A DNA stretch of 64,000 bases from Cololabis saira (Eukaryota > Chordata > Actinopteri > Beloniformes > Belonidae). A model generated the notes under the pieces. The model did not search any database. It saw nothing but the letters and a program-made list of their open reading frames with translations, and was not told where the DNA came from. Position numbers and translations under genes: made by a program. The stretch is from the NCBI RefSeq assembly GCF_033807715.1, contig NC_084587.1:15667517-15731516 (forward strand), written 5' to 3'. The stretch's first letter is position 1. Each line of letters begins with the position of its first letter. Positions 49,269-62,700 of this stretch are shown one piece after another.

Positions 49269-52200
49269 GGAAGCTGGTCGCAAGCAAAGCACGGAAAGAC
49301 AAGAGTGCACAAGAAAAGAAAAAGAATAATCAAGCAGATGAAGAAGCTTTTTCCCCGTTACCATAGCAACTCTGTGCTGAAAAACATCAAAACATCAATT
49401 GGGGGAGTAATGGGGTGTAGTGTACAGTGAATAATGGAAAAATGTTACTAAAACTGAGATCAGTGTTGGACGCTGACCAAGGGTTTTTATTGGGTTTTCT
49501 TTTTTAATTGAAGTAACTAAAAACCTCCTGTAGTCATCCTGAATTCACATTACCATTAATATTTCTTTTCCAGGCAGTCAATTCATGAATTTTCTTGTGA
49601 TGGATTTACAAGCTGTGTGAGCAAAGAGATCATTCAAGCGGGCTGTGTGCGCACCATGGTGTAGCAGTGGGCGGCTCTCTGAAGGTCGTGGCAGCCCTGA
49701 GCGTCCGCATAGGAGCGGATGCCGAGACAGTTGGAAGGGTGGAGCTGCTTCACGAGGAAGGAGCAGCAGGCTTGGACCACAGATGACAACTGCAGCAGAC
49801 AGGACGCTGACAACAGAGACTCGATGGTGTCCTCCCTCAGGTCGAGACAGCCTGGGCAAGTCGGCAGTAAAAGGAGGAGGAAAGTCAGTTAACGACATTA
49901 TATGAACGCTTTCCCACACAAAAGGAGGGATAAACATTGAACATGACTGCATCGTCTATGTTTCATTACGTAAGCTGATAATACACTGTCTGCACAGACC
50001 CTTATTCAGTTTAAACATTCAGTTTAATCAGAGGTAAAAACGACCTGCTGACCTGTCAAGAAAACCTGATATACTGAATATTGTTCATTTTAAATAAAAA
50101 TAAAACTATTGTAGTTTTCTGTAATGCAATTACAAAAACTAAAATGTCATACATTCTGGATTCATTACAAATCAACTGAAATATTGCAACCCTTTTATTA
50201 TTTTAATATTGCTGATAATGGCTTACAGCTTAAGAAAACTCAAATATCCTATCTCAAAAAATTAGAATATTCTGGGAATCTTAAACTGTAAGCCATAATC
50301 AGCAATATGAAAATAATAAAAGGCTTGCAATATTTCAGTTGATTTGTAATGAATCCAGAATGTATGACATTTTTTTTTTTTTTTTTTTTTTTAAATTGCT
50401 TTACAGAAAATAAAGAACTTTATCACAATATTATATTATATTATATCTAATTTTCTGAGACAGTCCCGTATATCTGCTTTCTTTATCGTAATCATTTTTG
50501 GGTCAAAATCATCAACGGCCAACAGCTATTACCTAAACAAATCTACCAAATTAATCAGCTGACACCCTTTGCATTTTAAGATGTGTTCATTATTTCACCC
50601 CGAGCATGTGCATTGTCTTCAAGATCTTTGTTATGGCGCTATTAACAATCATAACAACAAATCCCCTGAAAACATCAATAATGAGTCACTTTCTGTACAA
50701 TTTCTCTGTCTATGTGACAAAGCAACAAGCACATCTAATCTTGAAGCCGTCTTATTTCCACAGTAAAAAACAAGATATGTGTGCACCTGTGTATGCATAT
50801 TGAACCAGGACCCACAATGCATCAGGGTCTACTCCCTCCATCTTCACCTCATCCTGCTTGGCCTCCCGCACATCGCTGGTGAACATGGCGGCAAAGTAGT
50901 CGGACACGGATGAGAGGACCAGTCTGTGGGAGGAGAGAGCGTCAGGCGTCAGCGGTGATGGGCAGCTGTAATGGAGGAACAGGCTACTCTGATCACGCTG
51001 ACAGGATGAAACTGGACTGAGAGTAAAAGTGAAAACAGAAAGCAGAGATAGAAAGAACAGCCTGGATATTATGACACAGGCAGATGAGGCCCAATGTGGC
51101 AAGTCTGCAAACGGGTCGGAAGGAAGATGCCCAAGTAAGGCTACTTACGGGATATTATGCAGTAGTGTTACACTACAGGAAAGATGTGATTTCATATGTC
51201 AGCTTCAAAACATGGGTAACAAATTTAAGAATAAACTGAACCTTTGACCCCACGGAGTGAGTGGGAATAGTGGGTGTATGGTAAAGATATTGATTGATAT
51301 TTAAGGTCAAAGCAAATGTGCGTGTTCCTCTACATTGTGGTTCACTCAACCTTTGTGGAGAGTGGAAAATCATTATCACAGTTTGGGGTAGGAGGTTTCA
51401 AGTTGGCCTCTGCGGCAGAAATGTGGTATAACGGACGGTGAGCCCTGTGGGCTGGAAAATGGAGACCTTTCCATAGCCATGTGAAAGTCGAGCAAAAATA
51501 AGCATGTATGATAGACGAGAGAAATGAAATCACAAACAGAACAAGGCCCCGTCAACAGGGTTTTGGTTAATACTGAGTGATTCAAACCGTCAGTGGTGAA
51601 CATGATGGTTATAAAAATGCTGGCTTCTTGTTTTTTTTTTTTTCATATCTGAGTCGTCATTTTAAATGAATGTTTACTTTTCGATTGACAGTGTTAAGAT
51701 TTAGAATTTCTGCAAACATTGTTTTTGGCAGTCAGTCTTATGTGTCGAAAATCCTCCTGATCAGTGTCACATTCAAGTCACAATTGTTGGTTTGGCTTTT
51801 TTCTAACCCCTGACTGTCATACCCATTGCATTTGACTGGAATTGTGTTACCTTCCTGTTTTCTGATTCTCTTTTTACTCAGTGTGCTTGCCTGTCTTCCC
51901 CTGTCTGTTTCTATCCCACCAGCGTTTGGATTTTTGCTCTATTGATCTCTGCCCCGTCTAATCCTTGTTTTCCTCTCTGTTCTTAGGGTTCCTGCCCCTG
52001 CCATTTTGTCAACCAGCCTGTCTAACTTCCTGCTTGGCAGTTTGTCAGCCAACTTGTCCATCTTCCTGCCTCACTGCTACCCGACAAGCTTAGCAATGAC
52101 TTGATTCTTTTGTTTTCATGACTAACTTAACTTCTGTATTTTATTCTGCATTGGAGCTGTTACCTACATTCATTACAGGGATGTACTAACTGGCTCATTG

Positions 52201-55200
52201 GAAAGACACACGTTGAAGCAATTAAATTATACGTCCAAAAATGTATTTAAAATTAAAATGTATTCAAAGGTGACATCGAAGGACTTTTTCTGCCTCTAGC
52301 CTATCAGAATCCAAAGGTCACAATAAGCTGTTACAGGAGAACACCACAAACCCAACATGCGTCGGGGCCTCACATCGGTTGTGCAACACTGTCGTACTTG
52401 CATCACTCACACAATAACTTGTGTAATACCCAACATCTTTAATATTGTAACTTATACCACGGTCTGTGTGAATACTTGATTCTGATTGGCTGGCAGGTGT
52501 AGGTTAAAAGTGATAACCTACACCTAGAAAACAAGTTTGCTCAAATTGCCTGATAACTTTAAAGGTATTCATTGCAATCGTATTAAAAAACATGTATTGT
52601 TATACTGGGTGAAATGGTCCTTCCATCCTGAGAGTAGTCAGTGAATAATGTGTTCAGAAAAAGGAAAGAAAAAAAATCAATCCTCTCTGAAAGCTGTAAT
52701 CCTGTAAAAACTCTAACCAATCAGTTATTTGCGCACCGAATGGCTCGGATTGGTCAGAAGACCAGAGGCTTGGCAGGAAGGGAAAGAACCAATCAGATGC
52801 CTTCATTTTAAACCACGCCCCCCCCCCCCCTCTGTCCCATGCGCGCACTCGCTTCCAGCCCCCCGTGTCCACTTCCCACGGGTCCTCCTGGGCTCACAGT
52901 GTCCCTTACAGGTGAATGAGACATGGGGTAGTTTTGTTGAAAATTTGCTGTCCAAAATGTCCTGGAAACCTCGACTCCTGCAAATGCGCGTTCCCCAAAG
53001 TTTGTGGGGGCGTGGCTTTGGACGGAGCACTGACGGGAGGGGGAGGAGGGGGCGGGGCTTAGAGGAGGCGCCACTTTCAAATCTTGCTAGCTCTCAGAAG
53101 TTGCATATAATACCTTTAATATCATTGCGCTGGATCAACTGCCAGGTGGTAACCACAGCAACGGAGATTCGGAGAAGAAGAGCCGGCTACCGCAGGACGG
53201 CAACATGAGTAATTTTGTAATTTCTTTTAATTTATTTGGTGAATTTAACAATTTTGATGACTGGGATGCAGAAGAGGAGAGAAAGGAAAATGAAATAAAT
53301 ATATTTACTGTTTGTTACTCTACCATAGCCGAGAGGAGCTGAGTGGACTAGAATATCTTCCGTTGCTAAGTCGTATCTCAGGTCCGTCCTAGTTACTGGA
53401 GAAGTCAACACTGTCCATTGCATAAGGACCTTATGGGACGGTAGTGATTGTTCCAGGTATTAGTCAGACCCTCAGGTGTTACCAAGAAAACTGAGTTGTG
53501 GCTTGTTAAAAAAAAAACTTTGTAACTTACCAGGTTACAACGGCTGCAGATGAGAGATTAAATAGTCCGCTCAGCCGCTCAGCTGTGGCTTGTTATAAAA
53601 CGAATGATTTCAACTGAAAACACATTAAAGCATGAATAACTGATTTAATATTTATGTTTTTTTGGTAAGTGAAGTGGTATAAGCAGGATAATGCCCTTCG
53701 AGGTGTACATTATCAGAAATATATGGTTGTTGCCATAATGACTTCTTATCTACCATGTTTCATTTAACTGTTGACCCCTTGGTAATTTGCATATGGCAAG
53801 TATTCAATCTTATTATTTGAATATAAATAAATAAATAACTTGCACAACAGATATTGTGAACTGACTGGAAATGCACCTTCTGAATCGTTTGACATGCGCC
53901 ATCCTGACATGTGATACCATATCATCAAATAATGTCTACATCTTTTGAATGCATTTGAAAGAAGACGTGGATATATGTACAGGTATTTAAAATTACTTAA
54001 GAATTATTGTTGTGGGCGTGGTTTCACGCATTGGAGGCCAACCTATGTAAATCGCATTTTTGTTACGTAACAACAGGAGCAGAATCTGAACGGCTCGTAG
54101 AAGCCACATCACACTGGATGGCTCATCCGGGCGGCTGTACAGACACTGCAGAATTTGGTTGCTTTCCTCCTTCTCTGAGTTGGCAGGCTGAGGGGAGACC
54201 ACTTTATATAAGTTAATGAAAGAAAAAAAAATGGGTTTTTCATAATAGGTCCCCTTTAATATTCAAAAAAGGTTAAGGATGAGGGTTAGCATGATACAAT
54301 ACTTAGAAAATAGGGAAAGCATGCAGAACGAGGAGGATGCAAGAGTAAAAGTGCAGAAGGTAAAGGAGTTTATTGCTTGTAAAGTATACAAGTAAAAGAG
54401 GAGAGTACACACATGGTGGAGTTGATGAAGGTTTTTTTTTTTCAAATGCATACAATTAATTGAGGTTTTTTTTGCATTTGCAGCTAAAGTTCATGTGCAA
54501 CTCTAATTTCCCCAAACTATTTGGCTTCTAAAAATCATAAAGCAGTGATGTCTTGATCCGACCACATGGTCAGAAATTGGGGCACATCATGTGATTTCTG
54601 AATGATCAGGACACAGGGACTTTTTTCATTTTTATTTCACTAAATTACATTATTTATCATGTATCCCCAAGTTTCACTGTTAACAAATTCAAATTTATGT
54701 CAGCCCGGGAGTAGGCGTAACCTTAAACCTGCAGCAGTAGTAGTAGACCCTGAGTTGACATAAAGGAAGTTCAAACTGGAAGAAGCCTCGTCAGCATTTG
54801 TTGGAAATATCTGCAATTTGTAAACATTTCAAATTAAAAAGGAAATGCACAGCTACAGCTACTCCTACCATTTGGAAATAGGAGTTTCACGTGATGGAAA
54901 GGACAACACTGCCTCGTGACTCGGAACCGGGAGCAACATAAATCGGGACACCCCTATCACAAAAGGACATTTCCTTGAGTCGAGCTCAAAGAAATCTAGC
55001 TGATTTAAAGCACAATACAAAAGACAGACCTATTTCGAAGTTAAGATCATGAAAGAATTGTGACCGTAACTTAATTATTCGAGCTCTGTATATGTATTTA
55101 AACTCAGTACCTCAAAATTTGGTCAGCAATAAGGATATATTTATTAAAAGTGTCAAGTTATAGCTTTTGGACAATATGAATTTGCTGCAAGTTTATTATG

Positions 55201-56719
55201 CTGTCAGAATTCCAGCCTTAAAGTAATTCATATAAAAGAGTGCACAGTCACAACAACACAGCAGCTCCACAAACAAGGTTCAAATAGTATTTGTGCTGTG
55301 GTTTAATACAATGATTACAAAGACTGATGGCCGTATTGCTTCTCCTGTTCTGATTAAAAGGTTGTTTTTTTTCCCCATTAGCTGTTACAACTGCCTGAAC
55401 TGGAGGTACTTCGAGAACGTAATTAAACTCCCGTCACGTCTCCCATCACAAGTATCTGAATCTGTGGGCTTCACAGCAGTGGAATGTTAGAATAATTAGA
55501 AAAGCATGACTATGTTTCTGTTGGCAATGTCAAAGCATGTGAGCATTACAAGTTTCCATTGGATTATTAAACATCCATCTCCTTTAGCTCTATTCTGGCC
55601 TACTACATCCATGTTGAATGTATGAATACACAAACCTGACAGAGCACATCAAAATGTCCCTGAATTTTAAAATAGTAATATTGTGTACAATGTTTCTCCG
55701 ATGCTTTCACAACAACAAAATGAGTCATGTCCAGTTGGAATATGCACTATAAAAAAGGACTGTGTGCATTCAGAGGATTTTAAAGTTTGCATGAGTCAAC
55801 TTCAACAGCTGAGCTCATGAATGTGAGATAAAGAGATGGTAAATAGAAAATAAATAAACTAGCTACACCTCGTATAAGAAGGCACTGATGCCCTAAATGG
55901 CCCCCTTAGTTACACCTGCCCCTCTGATGTCATGCCCTCTTCTGTAATGCCCCATTTGCCAAGTTTCACACTCGGACAAACGATATTTTGGAAGAAAAAG
56001 TACCCAAAAGTACTTTTTGCTGGGTATTTAAAATGCAACATCGTCCTCTCCTTCAGACGTCTTAGTAAATTAGACATGTTCAAGATTAAGAATGAACAAT
56101 TCAAGTGAAATCGTGTTTGACATCTTCATCAAACTGTGGCTGATAAGTAAAGCCAACAACAGCAACTAACTATTTTGATAAGTGACAAATGGAGTCATTG
56201 TTCCAGCAAAACTGCCAAATGTGTCCTTGCCCCGGCTTCGGGAGGTTTGTGTGCTTTTCTCTCTTTTATAATCGCTCAAACACTGATGTATTGATTTACC
56301 ATCAAGACACCACCTTGGAATTCAGGAGTAAAAGAGGAAATAACCTTCAGATTATTTTTACAAGCAATCATAACTTGCAAATTGACTCAAATGGGACACA
56401 TTCATCATGTTTAAATGGCTTTCTGTGCCTCGGCAGTTGTATGTCCTTGCGTATTTTAGACTTCATGGTGAGCCGAACGTGTGTGGGCATTCACTGAGTG
56501 TGTATATCTTGAGCACATGAGTCTAACCTTATTATTAAGTGTGACACTGAGACCGTGACGGATAGCCGGAAGCAAAAAAAGAGCTTTGTACACATGAGTG
56601 TGTGTGCGTGTGTGCACTGCACAGACAGAGATGTCAAAATGCACTAAACTCAGCAGGAAGTTTTTCCAGCGAGAATCCCAGTCAGGTATCTCTATTTTTG
56701 CCCCTCGTCTTGTGACACA

Positions 56720-56753
<34 letters not shown>

Positions 56754-59700
56754 GCTCTGACATGGTATGAGTGACGTGAGTGATATAGAGCACCGGGTAA
56801 TTCACACACCAACACACCGTGCTGCTGTGGAGAGGCACAGGACAGTCAGAGAGAGTGTTGCTCTGACACTGAATGAGCAAAGAGCCAAAGCGCTGACTAA
56901 ACGCTTGAGTGATATTGTCAGGAAACAGACAAAACTGAACTCAGGAAACGAGGGCAAACCTGAAAAACTGTGTCACCCTCTATTTTTTTTAAAAAAACAA
57001 ACACTGTACAGTATCTTTGTAACAGGCTGCACATCTGCACTCAAACACAGAGTGTGGTACACCAACAAGCAAGTCATAAAAGACTGCAACATATCAGTTT
57101 GCTGAAGAACAAGTTAATGACTTCAGCAATCTTGTTGTTTAACGTGAAATATCTCAATAATTATTAGTTTGAGATACATTTTTTTTATCATGAATGTTTA
57201 GTAGTACACACATTTATATTCCTCATAGGATGGACTGATAATAGTTAACTATTGCCACAATATGCTATGATGCATCGACAGTGCTCATTCAAGCCTGGAA
57301 GCCCTTTTATAAAGATACTGAACAGATCTACGCCCTGCTCAGTATGTCATTATGAACTGATGCAACATTCACTTAGGTCAGCTGTGTTTAGACAATTATA
57401 GAGTTGTTATGGGTTTGCCTTTACACAATGAAATAAAGCAATCAAGATGTGATTCAAGCGTAGATTTTCAGCTTTATGTCAAGAGGTTTCACCAAAATGT
57501 GTCATTTACCGTTTACAGATTGCAGCAATTTTGTAAAAAGACCTACCCCCATTTTCAAGGGCTGAAAAGTATTTTGTCAAAGTGCCATTTTCAGTTAGTT
57601 GCTGCCTGAATTCTGAGTTTATTTCCTTTAGATACTTTGCTGGGCCTTTCAATTTGTAATTGTTTGTGGACCATTCTGCCCTTAGCTTTGTCTTGGGTAA
57701 TTAAAAAAGAAAAAAGAAAAAAAAGGGCTATTGGATTGAGCTCAGACAACTGTTTTGGCCCCTGAAAACATTTTTGCTTCTCTGCCTCCAAACAATTGTG
57801 TTTAGTGCCAACCTTGTGTGAATGTGAGCAGAAAGCGCAGCCCTGTGCACCCCTGAACTCACCTTGCTCCTTTTGTTAGTCACATCATCAATAAACACCA
57901 GTGAGCCTGTCCTATTGGCAGCTATACATGCCGATGCCATAACACTGCCTGCACCGTGTGATGTGGGAAGCTTTGGATTGTGCTCTGTTCTTTTTATTCT
58001 CCTGACTTTCCTCCTCCCATCATTCTGATACCAAATTTATCCTGGTAACATCCATCCGAAGAATCGGATTCCCGTGCACGGGAGTTTTTTCAGGTGGTTT
58101 TGTGGTGAAGCTTCATCCGACTTTCTTGTTCTCAAAGCTCAGCAGTAGTTTGCATCTAGTTGTAAACCCTCTGTATTTTACATTCAACTTGGTGTCTCTT
58201 GACTGTAGTTGTTGACTGTGATACGCCTACCTTCTCCTTCTCAAGTGTATTCTTGGCTTCCGTTGGGAAGGAGGGTTTTTTTTCTTTTCCTACTACCACC
58301 AAGGATTCTGTGATCATCAACTTTAGTTTTCACGTTGAGTTTACCAGGGCTATTTTCCCCCCCAAGAATCTACCACAGTTAATTTGGCCATGGCAAAGGT
58401 TTTTGCTCTCATAGATTTGTTGTTTTTTTAGCTAAATTATGGCCTCCTCCACTTGCACTGAGATGCAATTGGACTTCCTGTTTGTAGCTCCAGTGAAATA
58501 CAAACTCAATACCTGACATCAACTCCAGATCTTTTCTTCTGCTTTGTCTTAAAGTGAGGTAATTCACTTCTTTTCAGTCAAATGTCCAATACGTTTGAGA
58601 GCATGAGAATGAAGTTACTTTGGTTAAAACAGCTGTAATTCCTAAATGCTTAATCACATATGGATGGAACGTGTAGTGTCACACCGCAGAGCTGCATGTC
58701 TTGAAAATGATGATGTGACATTTAAAAACGGGCAGTTTGTAAGATTGTAGGTTACAATATCCCAAAATAACCTAGAAAAAGCAAGAGAATGAGACGAAAA
58801 CACACAACAAACACAATTATATTTGTATATAATGTATTTGGCTGCTGAGTTAGGGTGCTAAATAACTAGCTTCGGGCCATCCAGTCTCGTAATTCTAGTT
58901 TTTGCCATGTGTGGCGGTAGTGAGCAAAATGGTGACCTCAGTACAACATGGTGACACGAAGAAGTCACACGTTTGTGGGCGTACTTGAACTTGTTGCCAG
59001 CAGCCCCCGGGGCTGGCAGTCAGAAGGCGCGCCGATTTTTCCCAGTGGCCAGCCGCGGTACTGCAACCAAAAATCCCATGCGGCCCAGAAAGCTTTTTTC
59101 CCATAGACCGCAATAGTAAAAGAGAAGCCTCTAAAACTGTTCACAGAACACCTCCAGCTGTAATCACCGGCAATTACTAATCTTTATATTCTATATTTTT
59201 AAGTCATGGACTTTATATCCGTCAAAAATGTTTTATAACGGCCAGAAAAGTAAAAGAAAAGTCTCTTTCTGGGCGTGACGTCACGGCTGACGTCACAGCC
59301 GTGTCCGTGCATTCCACGGATGTTTATATTAATATATATTATGTAATTATATTATATTAATACATTAATAATATATGTAATACTACACATGTAATAATAT
59401 ACATTAATTAATATATTATATTAATACATATTATATTAATATTCGCGGCATTGCCCCGGGGCATGATGGGAGGCCCCAGAGCATCATGGGAGGTGACTCA
59501 ACTGCGCATGCTCTATGGGCCGCTGTATGCGGAAGTAAACCCGGAAGTCAGGAACTTTTTCAGCGTATGCGCTGAGTGAGTAAAATGCATTGAAATGAAT
59601 GGGCGGCCATTTTCAAAGTCCCATCCAGTTTTTATTAATACATCCATGGTTGCCAGTCATGTAGGTACCGCCCTCAAGTAACCATCGTAGGATAGGTGAA

Positions 59701-62700
59701 CAGAAACAGCAAGGGTGACTGAATCTCCCGGGAAGAGAACTTTTCCACCACCACAAAAAAAAAAAAAAAAATAGAGCAGATAAGAATAGAGCCAAAACCA
59801 GAGTCAATATCGGCAGTGCTTTCCCCTGTTCGGGACCACCTATGGAGAGCAAAGAAATGAATTTAGATGCGAAACCTGAAACGGTTTATTTTAGATTGGC
59901 AAGTAAACCCCTGCAATTTTTATTTTGCCAAAACATTTTTGTTGGTAGAGGAAGTCAATTTACTATGGCATTAATTCAACGCCACATGTACTGATCTCAA
60001 CTATGTCCCGCCCGCTTGTAGTAGACTGGCCTCATTTCAGAATTGCAACCGCAAAAAGAAAAAGCGCAAGTGAGAAAGATGGCGTGGAAACAGAGATGGT
60101 CCTGGAAAGGATGGCGAGAAAAGAAATCTGACTGAGAAAAATGAATGTGCTCTCTGTTAGAGCTTCTTGAGTTCTTGGTTACAGAGTCTAAGTATTAATT
60201 CTCAGATTTTGGGTTTTGATTTACAATACATTTGCTGCTGAATGTTTTTTTTTTTTGTTTCTTACGTGAGGGTTTCACTTAGGTGTGTATATGAAAGCAA
60301 AGGTAAACTGCATAAAACATCTCAAATTACTTGGGTGTTGAATTTGTCTTGTTTATTCAAAGGCAGATGAGGTTTAACAAGGCACTTTTAAAACAAAGCC
60401 TCAAGTTTGACGGAGTTAACAGATGGCTTAGGTTGCCTAAATGTACATTTGCAAAACCAACCAGCTGGGCTTCATCCTTCGCATTTTTTCCCCTTCTAAA
60501 ACCAACCTTGTAAAGCCACTGTTAAAGTGCAGCACACAGCTGACCGCCTAAGCTTTTCCACAGGGACTCCCAGTGCTGTCTCCAACACAGAGCATCAGAG
60601 TAACCTGAGCCGGGCTTGCATGGCTGCAGAGTCTGAGTCTTGTGCAAAATACAAACATAGCGTGCATAACCACTGATCTACACTAATGATAAAATGAGGT
60701 AATGATGTACTGACTGAAAATCCTTTATGGCAGCATTTTCAGAGGCACTGAATGAGGTCACAGAAATGTGCAAGGCAATGTATTTGTGTGCAGCAATGCC
60801 ACAAACACAAAATGTATAATTGTGCACCACATCCTTGAGAAAAGACTCAAAAAGTCTTCACTCAAAGTGCTTTGTTTGCAGCAAACCACATAAGAAATGT
60901 AGGGCTGTGCACAGTAAAAGTAGCCTTTTCAGCAGTTAAAATGCATTTGTCTGTCAGCGCATGTAAGACGGGGAGAGAACAAGCAGGGAAGGTGTACGTT
61001 TGGTTCCAAGAAAAGCACTTCATACACATACGATAAATCAATCCCCAACAAAACAGCGACTTTCAAAAAGAGATTTCTTACTCCTACATCCTTATTCGCG
61101 CACGCACGTCGAGCACACATACAAAACGCAAGAACTTCAGGCATTATAACGCTCTTTAATATACACCATTAGGATTCTTGTACAGCAGGGTCTTTGTTTG
61201 TCACCATCTGTGCCTGGAGAACTAAATCAAATGAGGCAGCAGAGGAAGACAGCGAGAGAAAGGGAGCCTTTCTGCTGGTGGAGGACCACTTTTCTGTCCC
61301 ATACGAGTGCAAATGGACCCTGCTGCTACAGCAGTGGCCTCGTGCCCAGAGAGGAGAACAACAGAGATGAAGCGGGTAGTGGAGGCTTTGAGGTGGATGA
61401 CTGATGCATGACTCACTGACTGCTGACTATAGTACATATGGTACAGGCTGCCATATGACTGACTGCTTCAGCTGCATGTGAGGAACATCCTAACCAAATA
61501 GTTTCCTGTGTGTGGAGTGTGTATCATCATCAGATGTTATGGCACATCTGCCAGCATAACTATCTATTTATTAGGGGTGTAACGATACACTAATCTCACG
61601 ATACGGTACACGATATTGAGGTCATGATAACGATACGATATTATAGCAGTATTTTTTTAACAACCTTGAATGAGGAACATATGACTGGAAAGAATTGTCT
61701 TTCATTTGAAAGACACAAAATACAAAACAATACTGTACGTTTGCCCTATTGTTACAGTTTGTAATGCTGTATAACTGTTTAAGTTTAAAAGAGAAAGCCA
61801 GGACAACCATTTTCCACAAACTGAACTAAAAGTAAATGTCAGGTTTGCATTATGCATCTTCAGTTTCATACAAGTAAAAATATTTTGCCACAAACTGAAT
61901 AGTTTCTCTCATGTATGATTTGACTTTTTTCTTTTCCAGAAATTTAAAAACACAATTAAATAAATAAATAAATAAAAGTAAATAAATGCATACAATTTTA
62001 CATCATAAAAAAGATTGATTCATGCTCACCTTATAAGTGTAAAAGGAGATTTATTTTTGTTAAGACGGTTATTTTGGTAATTCAGGGTTCATTATTTTAT
62101 AAATATATTCTTTATATTCTGATGTAAATCAGGGACTATAATGACACTAGTCAGTTTATCTGTAGTTATTAGTCTGTTTTAGATTGGGCGGAGTGATACG
62201 CCACAGTACGGCACTAGGTGCTGTGTTGATGTTCTAAAATCCTACACTGTTGAGGGACATTAAAGTACACTGGAACTCAGCAGAAGTTTCCCTGTGTTTG
62301 TCCTACTCACGACCCGAAAAAGGTTTAATTTAATAAGGTAAGGCTTAACTCTACACCAGCTTTACATAAGTAAAAGTTCAGAGCTCAAAATGGGACCGCA
62401 AAACGGTACTAGTTTCTTCTGAGCGGAGTAAGATTTTGGTCCGCAGGTCGAGGCGCGGTCGGCACGCGCGTTACTAGTCAACACAATAGATTAATATTAA
62501 TAACCCAATATCGCGATACAGTTTGTCACCTCCACGACATGTTTCGTGACGTTTTTGTATCGCGAAATTTCGTGGCACGATATATTGTTACACCCCTACT
62601 ATTTATCTATGCATGCATGCATCTATGTATGTGTAATATTTCAGTTTCCTTGCTGTTACCTGTGTGCAGGTATCCGCCTCTCTCCAGCCACCAGTATAAC

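Larger units (their letters stand above)
50924..62659 (-). other. Large klhl5 intron (11.7 kb)
   Basis: No additional gene recognised inside. It contains dispersed repeats at about 52,800-53,340, 53,990-54,260, 57,400-58,420 (Tc1-like), 58,830-59,640 and 61,572-62,598 (hAT), plus a (CA)n tract at 56,720-56,751. About 54,300-57,400 and 59,650-61,560 hold nothing I can name. The intron splits the BTB-coding region, a common position in this gene family. Confidence 0.8.

Noticed and set aside
49128..49366. ORFs rich in Cys-Val or His-Thr
   Set aside because: Products of translating the (AC)n microsatellite; no gene.
52729..53208. 159-codon plus-strand ORF
   Set aside because: Runs through a GC-rich dispersed repeat with a poly(C) run; Pro/Arg-rich low-complexity translation, no recognised homology.
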